Source: Caccoplasma sp905210875
GTDB lineage: Bacteria; Bacteroidota; Bacteroidia; Bacteroidales; UBA11471
NCBI GenBank assembly: GCA_963931635.1
Contig: OZ007034.1
Span: forward strand, 682,001-746,000
DNA: 64,000 bases
Reading direction: 5' to 3'
The position numbers and the translations under genes were made by a program. The notes beneath the pieces were generated by a model. The model had not been told where the DNA came from. It saw only the letters and a program-made list of their open reading frames with translations, and made no database searches. Each line of letters begins with the position of its first letter. The stretch's first letter is position 1. Positions 60,720 to 64,000 of this stretch are shown here, one piece after another.

Positions 60720-61781
60720 ATGAAACACGCACGCACACTGGCCGTCATGCTGGCGGCTGCCGCCACCCTGTCGTATGCCACGGCACAAGAAAAAAGCGAC
60801 GACACCCCGCTCAATACCCCGGCCCGTTACCTCTTCCCCGACGATTACATGGCCGACCCGTCGGCCCACGTCTTCGAAGGCAAGCTCTACATCTACCCTT
60901 CGCACGACTGGGAATCGGGTGTTACCGACCCCACCGATGGCAACCACTTCAACATGCGCGACTACCATGTATTCTCGACCAAAGACCCTGAGAAAGGAAA
61001 GGTTACCGACCACGGCGTGGTACTGAGCCTCGAAGAGATTCCCTGGGCCGGCCGGCAACTCTGGGCGTGCGATGTAGCCGAGAAAGACGGCAAATACTAT
61101 ATGTACTTTCCTGCCAAAGACAAGAACGACATCTTCCGTATCGGAGTAGCCGTCGCCGACAAACCCTACGGCCCCTTCAAGCCGCAGCCCCACCCCATGC
61201 GCGGCAGTTACAGCATCGACCCGGCCGTGCTTGAAGACAACGGCTCCTACTACATCTATTTTGGCGGACTGCAAGGCGGCCAGCTGCAACGCTTCCGCAA
61301 CAACAAGGCCATCGAGTGTGGCACCATACCCGGCGACAATGAAGAGGCCCTACCTGCCCGCGTAGCCCGTCTCAGCGACGACATGCTCGAATTTGCCGAA
61401 GAACCCCGCCCCGTCGTCATTCTCGATGCCGAAGGCAATCCGCTGAAAAACGGCGACCCGCACCGCTTCTTCGAGGCTGCCTGGGTACACAAGTACAACG
61501 GCAAATACTACTTCTCCTACTCCACCGGGACGACCCACATGCTCTGCTACGCCATCGGCGACAATCCCTACGGGCCGTTTACCTACCAAGGGGTGATTCT
61601 CACCCCGGTCGTGGGCTGGACTACCCACCACTCAATATGCCAGTACAAGGGTAAATGGTATCTGTTCTTCCACGACAGCACCCCCTCGGGTGGACACTCA
61701 CACCTGCGCAGCATGAAGGTGTGCGAGTTGCAATACAACCCCGACGGTACCATACGCACCATCGCCGGAGAGCCCCGATAA
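60720..61781 (+). CDS. glycoside hydrolase family 43 enzyme, secreted
   Basis: A 353-residue five-bladed beta-propeller hydrolase. The signal peptide ends SYATAQ (Gln +1). The three GH43 acidic residues are visible: the general base Asp46 in MADPSAHVF, the pKa-modulating Asp167 in SYSIDPAVLED, and the general acid Glu252 in FFEAAWVHKYNG. GH43 enzymes act on arabinan, xylan or galactan side chains; the exact sugar cannot be told. No SusC/D pair is next to it. An in-frame upstream extension lies in the opposite-strand YkuD_2 gene and is not real. Confidence 0.93.
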   Translation: MKHARTLAVMLAAAATLSYATAQEKSDDTPLNTPARYLFPDDYMADPSAHVFEGKLYIYPSHDWESGVTDPTDGNHFNMRDYHVFSTKDPEKGKVTDHGVVLSLEEIPWAGRQLWACDVAEKDGKYYMYFPAKDKNDIFRIGVAVADKPYGPFKPQPHPMRGSYSIDPAVLEDNGSYYIYFGGLQGGQLQRFRNNKAIECGTIPGDNEEALPARVARLSDDMLEFAEEPRPVVILDAEGNPLKNGDPHRFFEAAWVHKYNGKYYFSYSTGTTHMLCYAIGDNPYGPFTYQGVILTPVVGWTTHHSICQYKGKWYLFFHDSTPSGGHSHLRSMKVCELQYNPDGTIRTIAGEPR

Positions 61782-61800
61782 CCACACGTTTCCAGTCAAA

Positions 61801-61827
61801 CGCCGGCCCGGTGTTTCCGGGCCGGCG
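61801..61827 (+). terminator. terminator after the GH43 gene
   Basis: The 11-bp GC arms 61801-61811 and 61817-61827 have loop TGTTT and are followed by CATCTTTTCC, which is T-rich. It ends the GH43 transcript. Confidence 0.8.
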
Positions 61828-61903
61828 CATCTTTTCCGGCAAGTCACAGGGTTAAATAATAAGAAAGTCGTCTCGAAGGGCCGACACTTCCCACCGAAAT
61901 TGT

Positions 61904-61911
61904 TATTTTTG
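61904..61911 (+). promoter_or_regulatory. -7 box of mtaB
   Basis: TATTTTTG matches TAnnTTTG and lies 31 bases before the mtaB ATG. I see no good -33 box. Confidence 0.45.
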
Positions 61912-61942
61912 TATCGGGAAATCTTATTCAATCCACACAACG

Positions 61943-63268
61943 ATGATAGACAGTCAGACGTTCGGGCCGCAAACAGCCGCCTACTACACGCTGGGGTGCA
62001 AACTCAACTTCGCCGAGACCTCGACCATAGGACGCACCCTCGAAGAGAAAGGCATACGCCGTGCCCGTAACGGCGAGAGAGCCGACCTGTGCATCATCAA
62101 CACCTGCTCGGTTACCGAACTGGCCGACAAGAAATGCCGGCAGGCCATTCGCCGCATCGCCCGGCAACACCCCGGGGCCCGCATCATCGTTACCGGCTGC
62201 TATGCCCAACTGCAACCCCAGGAGATAGCCCGCATCCCCGGCGTCGACATGGTACTGGGTGCCGGCGAGAAGGGAGAGATAGTCCGCTATATCGACCGGC
62301 TGCAAAACCCCGACGAGGCTCACCGGATATTCACCACCCCCAGTCCCGAAATCAATACCTTCGCCCCGTCGTGCTCCCGGGGCGACCGCACCCGCTACTT
62401 TCTCAAAGTACAAGACGGCTGCGACTACTTTTGTTCCTACTGTACCATACCGTTTGCCCGTGGACGCAGCCGCAACGGACGCATTGCCGACCTCGTGGAG
62501 CAGGCTCGCGGCGTAGCCCGGGAAGGTGGCCACGAAATTGTGCTTACGGGAGTGAACATCGGCGACTTCGGCAAGACGACGGGTGAGACCTTCTTCGATC
62601 TCGTCAAGGAGCTCGAAAAAGTCGAGGGCATAGACCGCTACCGCATCTCCTCGATAGAACCCAACCTGCTGACCGACGAAATCATCGACTTCGTCGCCGC
62701 ATCGAAACATTTCGCGCCCCACTTCCACATACCCCTGCAATCGGGTAGCGATGAAGTGCTGCACCTCATGCGCCGCCGCTACGACACCGCCCTCTTTGCC
62801 CAGCGCATCGAGCATATCAAGCGGGTGATGCCCGACGCCTTCATCGGCGTAGACCTCATCGTGGGCATGCGTGGCGAGACCGACGAACGTTTTGAAGCGT
62901 CGGCCCGTTTTGTCGACAGCCTCGACATCTCTCAGCTGCACGTCTTCACCTACTCCGAACGGCCGGGCACCCAAGCCCTGAAAATAGAGCCCATAGTTCC
63001 TCAGGAGATACGCCACGAACGCTGCCGCCACATGCTCGAAATATCGGGACGGAAACTGCATGACTTCTACGCCTCGCAAAGAGGCAAAGTGCGCCCCGTA
63101 CTCTTTGAACACCCGGCCAAGAACGCTCCCTTGCACGGCTTTACCGACAACTATGTGCGCATAGAGCTTCCCTACGAAAAGAGCCTTATCAACACCGTGC
63201 GCAACGTCGAATTGGGCGATTTCATCGAAAAAACCGACACTCCCGCCCTACACGCCAAACTCCTGTAA
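61943..63268 (+). CDS. mtaB: tRNA N6-threonylcarbamoyladenosine C2-methylthiotransferase (MtaB)
   Basis: A 441-residue radical SAM enzyme that adds a methylthio group to t6A37 of tRNAs reading ANN codons. The N-terminal UPF0004 domain has Cys19, Cys55 and Cys86 (TLGCKLNFAET, INTCSVTEL, VTGCYAQL), the second 4Fe-4S cluster; the radical SAM motif CxxxCxxC is at residues 160-167 (DGCDYFCSYC). A TRAM-like C-terminal domain ends the protein. The lack of a long N-terminal extension and the TLGCKLN start favour MtaB over MiaB or RimO. The next gene follows after 3 bases. Confidence 0.94.
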   Translation: MIDSQTFGPQTAAYYTLGCKLNFAETSTIGRTLEEKGIRRARNGERADLCIINTCSVTELADKKCRQAIRRIARQHPGARIIVTGCYAQLQPQEIARIPGVDMVLGAGEKGEIVRYIDRLQNPDEAHRIFTTPSPEINTFAPSCSRGDRTRYFLKVQDGCDYFCSYCTIPFARGRSRNGRIADLVEQARGVAREGGHEIVLTGVNIGDFGKTTGETFFDLVKELEKVEGIDRYRISSIEPNLLTDEIIDFVAASKHFAPHFHIPLQSGSDEVLHLMRRRYDTALFAQRIEHIKRVMPDAFIGVDLIVGMRGETDERFEASARFVDSLDISQLHVFTYSERPGTQALKIEPIVPQEIRHERCRHMLEISGRKLHDFYASQRGKVRPVLFEHPAKNAPLHGFTDNYVRIELPYEKSLINTVRNVELGDFIEKTDTPALHAKLL

Positions 63269-63271
63269 GCC

Positions 63272-64000
63272 ATGAAACCAGAGACCCTGCAAAACATACT
63301 TCTAGCGCCCCTCGGGCTCATGATTCACGCCGTGGCGCATCTACCACTGCGGGTTCTCTTTATCCTCTCCGACCTGCTCTACCTGCTGGTATATCATGTC
63401 GTGCGTTACCGCCGGCACATGGTGCGGAAAAACCTGCAAAACTCCTTTCCCCACGAGAGCGAGCATTACCGCCACCGCATCGAGCGCCGCTTTTACCGGC
63501 ACTTCTGCGACTACTTTTTCGAAACCATCAAACTGCTGCACATCTCCGACAGGCAGATGCGCCGCCGCATGCAATTTGTCAACTCGGAACTGCTCGAATC
63601 TGAACTTAACAGCAGGCGCTCGGTCATCATGATGCTGGGACACTACGGCAACTGGGAATACATCTCTTCCATATCGCTGTGGATAGACACTCCCAACGCC
63701 CGACTGGGGCAGATATACCGACCGTTGAAAAACAAATGGTTCGACCGGCTGTTCCTGCAAATACGTTCCCGGTTTGGCCTCACCTGCATACCCAAGGCCA
63801 ACACCTTGCGCGACCTGCTTTCGGTAAGAGCCTCGGGCCGACAATCGGGCACCGGATTCATCGCCGACCAGACTCCCTCGCCGGCCAATATCCACCACTG
63901 GATAACCTTTCTCAACCAGGACACTCCCGTACTCACCGGCGGAGAGACCATCGCCAAGAAACTCGACATGGACGTCATGTACTTCGACGTGGAGAAGATA
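63272..64000 (+). CDS. lysophospholipid acyltransferase of the LpxL/HtrB type, 3' end outside window
   Basis: An open frame of 243 codons running to the window end, starting ATG 63272, 3 bases after mtaB. It begins MKPETLQNILLAPLGLM with one or two hydrophobic helices, then a basic VRYRRHMVRKNLQNSFP, and the acyltransferase HX4E-like motif MMLGHYGNWEY near residue 125, followed by QIYRPLKNKWFDRLF and GFIADQTPSPAN. These mark the lipid A secondary acyltransferase family (late acylation of lipid A at the inner membrane), but the substrate is not proved. The C-terminus is missing. Confidence 0.9.
   Translation, partial: MKPETLQNILLAPLGLMIHAVAHLPLRVLFILSDLLYLLVYHVVRYRRHMVRKNLQNSFPHESEHYRHRIERRFYRHFCDYFFETIKLLHISDRQMRRRMQFVNSELLESELNSRRSVIMMLGHYGNWEYISSISLWIDTPNARLGQIYRPLKNKWFDRLFLQIRSRFGLTCIPKANTLRDLLSVRASGRQSGTGFIADQTPSPANIHHWITFLNQDTPVLTGGETIAKKLDMDVMYFDVEKI

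Noticed and set aside
61928..63136. 402-codon minus-strand frame
   Set aside because: It is antisense to mtaB, whose cysteine motifs are clear on the other strand.
1..64000. CRISPR arrays, insertion sequences, prophage or integrative-element genes
   Set aside because: I saw no regular spaced repeats, transposase, integrase or phage-type genes.

Overview
This window is a piece of a Bacteroidales chromosome. Four things show this: the gene content (SusD lipoprotein, MurF-alanine racemase fusion, GSCFA, DUF3316, DUF3575 and DUF6562 families, eukaryote-type dimeric glycyl-tRNA synthetase); promoter boxes of the Bacteroidetes form TTTG-N19-21-TAnnTTTG; few Shine-Dalgarno sequences; and gene order. 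The moderately high G+C and overall family content resemble Barnesiellaceae (Barnesiella or Coprobacter-like), but the genus is an inference. There is no sign of phage, insertion sequence, CRISPR array, rRNA operon or other recent mobile DNA.

Layout. 1-5.45 kb: the end of a Sus-like outer-membrane uptake locus (SusD with its 5' end outside the window), a secreted protein and a large M6 metalloprotease, both ending in domains like type IX secretion tails. 5.5-11.9 kb (minus): tRNA-Leu(UAG), then a probable operon read as glyS, lemA, FKBP-type isomerase, GSCFA, murF-alr. 12.1-16.7 kb (plus): topoisomerase IV subunit A, a DUF3316 protein and an S41 peptidase lipoprotein. 16.7-16.96 kb: a gene-free stretch with a well-formed three-way-junction RNA candidate and a strong terminator. 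17-35 kb (minus): the merged str, S10, spc and alpha ribosomal superoperon from rpsL to rplQ, 33 genes including fusA, secY, map, infA and rpoA, with a clear promoter before rpsL.

35.3-42.2 kb: RNase HII, a POT peptide transporter, SufE, an M28 protein that is probably a glutaminyl cyclase, a fused glutamine-amidotransferase/M19 dipeptidase, and aspartate-semialdehyde dehydrogenase. 42.4-47 kb (plus): a CPA2 antiporter with universal-stress-like tail and the NfnAB/SudAB transhydrogenase-type pair. 47.2-52.8 kb (minus): a fimbria-like locus of DUF3575 plus three DUF6562-type lipoproteins, one carrying a large beta-helix. 53-64 kb: a repeat/YD-type exported protein, panB, DUF3109, gpmI, an acyl-CoA ligase, an L,D-transpeptidase-like protein, a GH43 enzyme, the tRNA methylthiotransferase MtaB, and a truncated lipid A-type acyltransferase.

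Common themes are peptide and amino-acid handling (M6 protease, POT transporter, dipeptidase fusion, M28), cell-envelope building (MurF-Alr, L,D-transpeptidase, acyltransferase) and translation. Most of the window is conserved housekeeping. The parts most worth a second look are the fimbria-like locus, the amidotransferase-dipeptidase fusion, the structured RNA candidate, and the agreement between the putative glutaminyl cyclase and the +1 glutamines of exported proteins in the same window.
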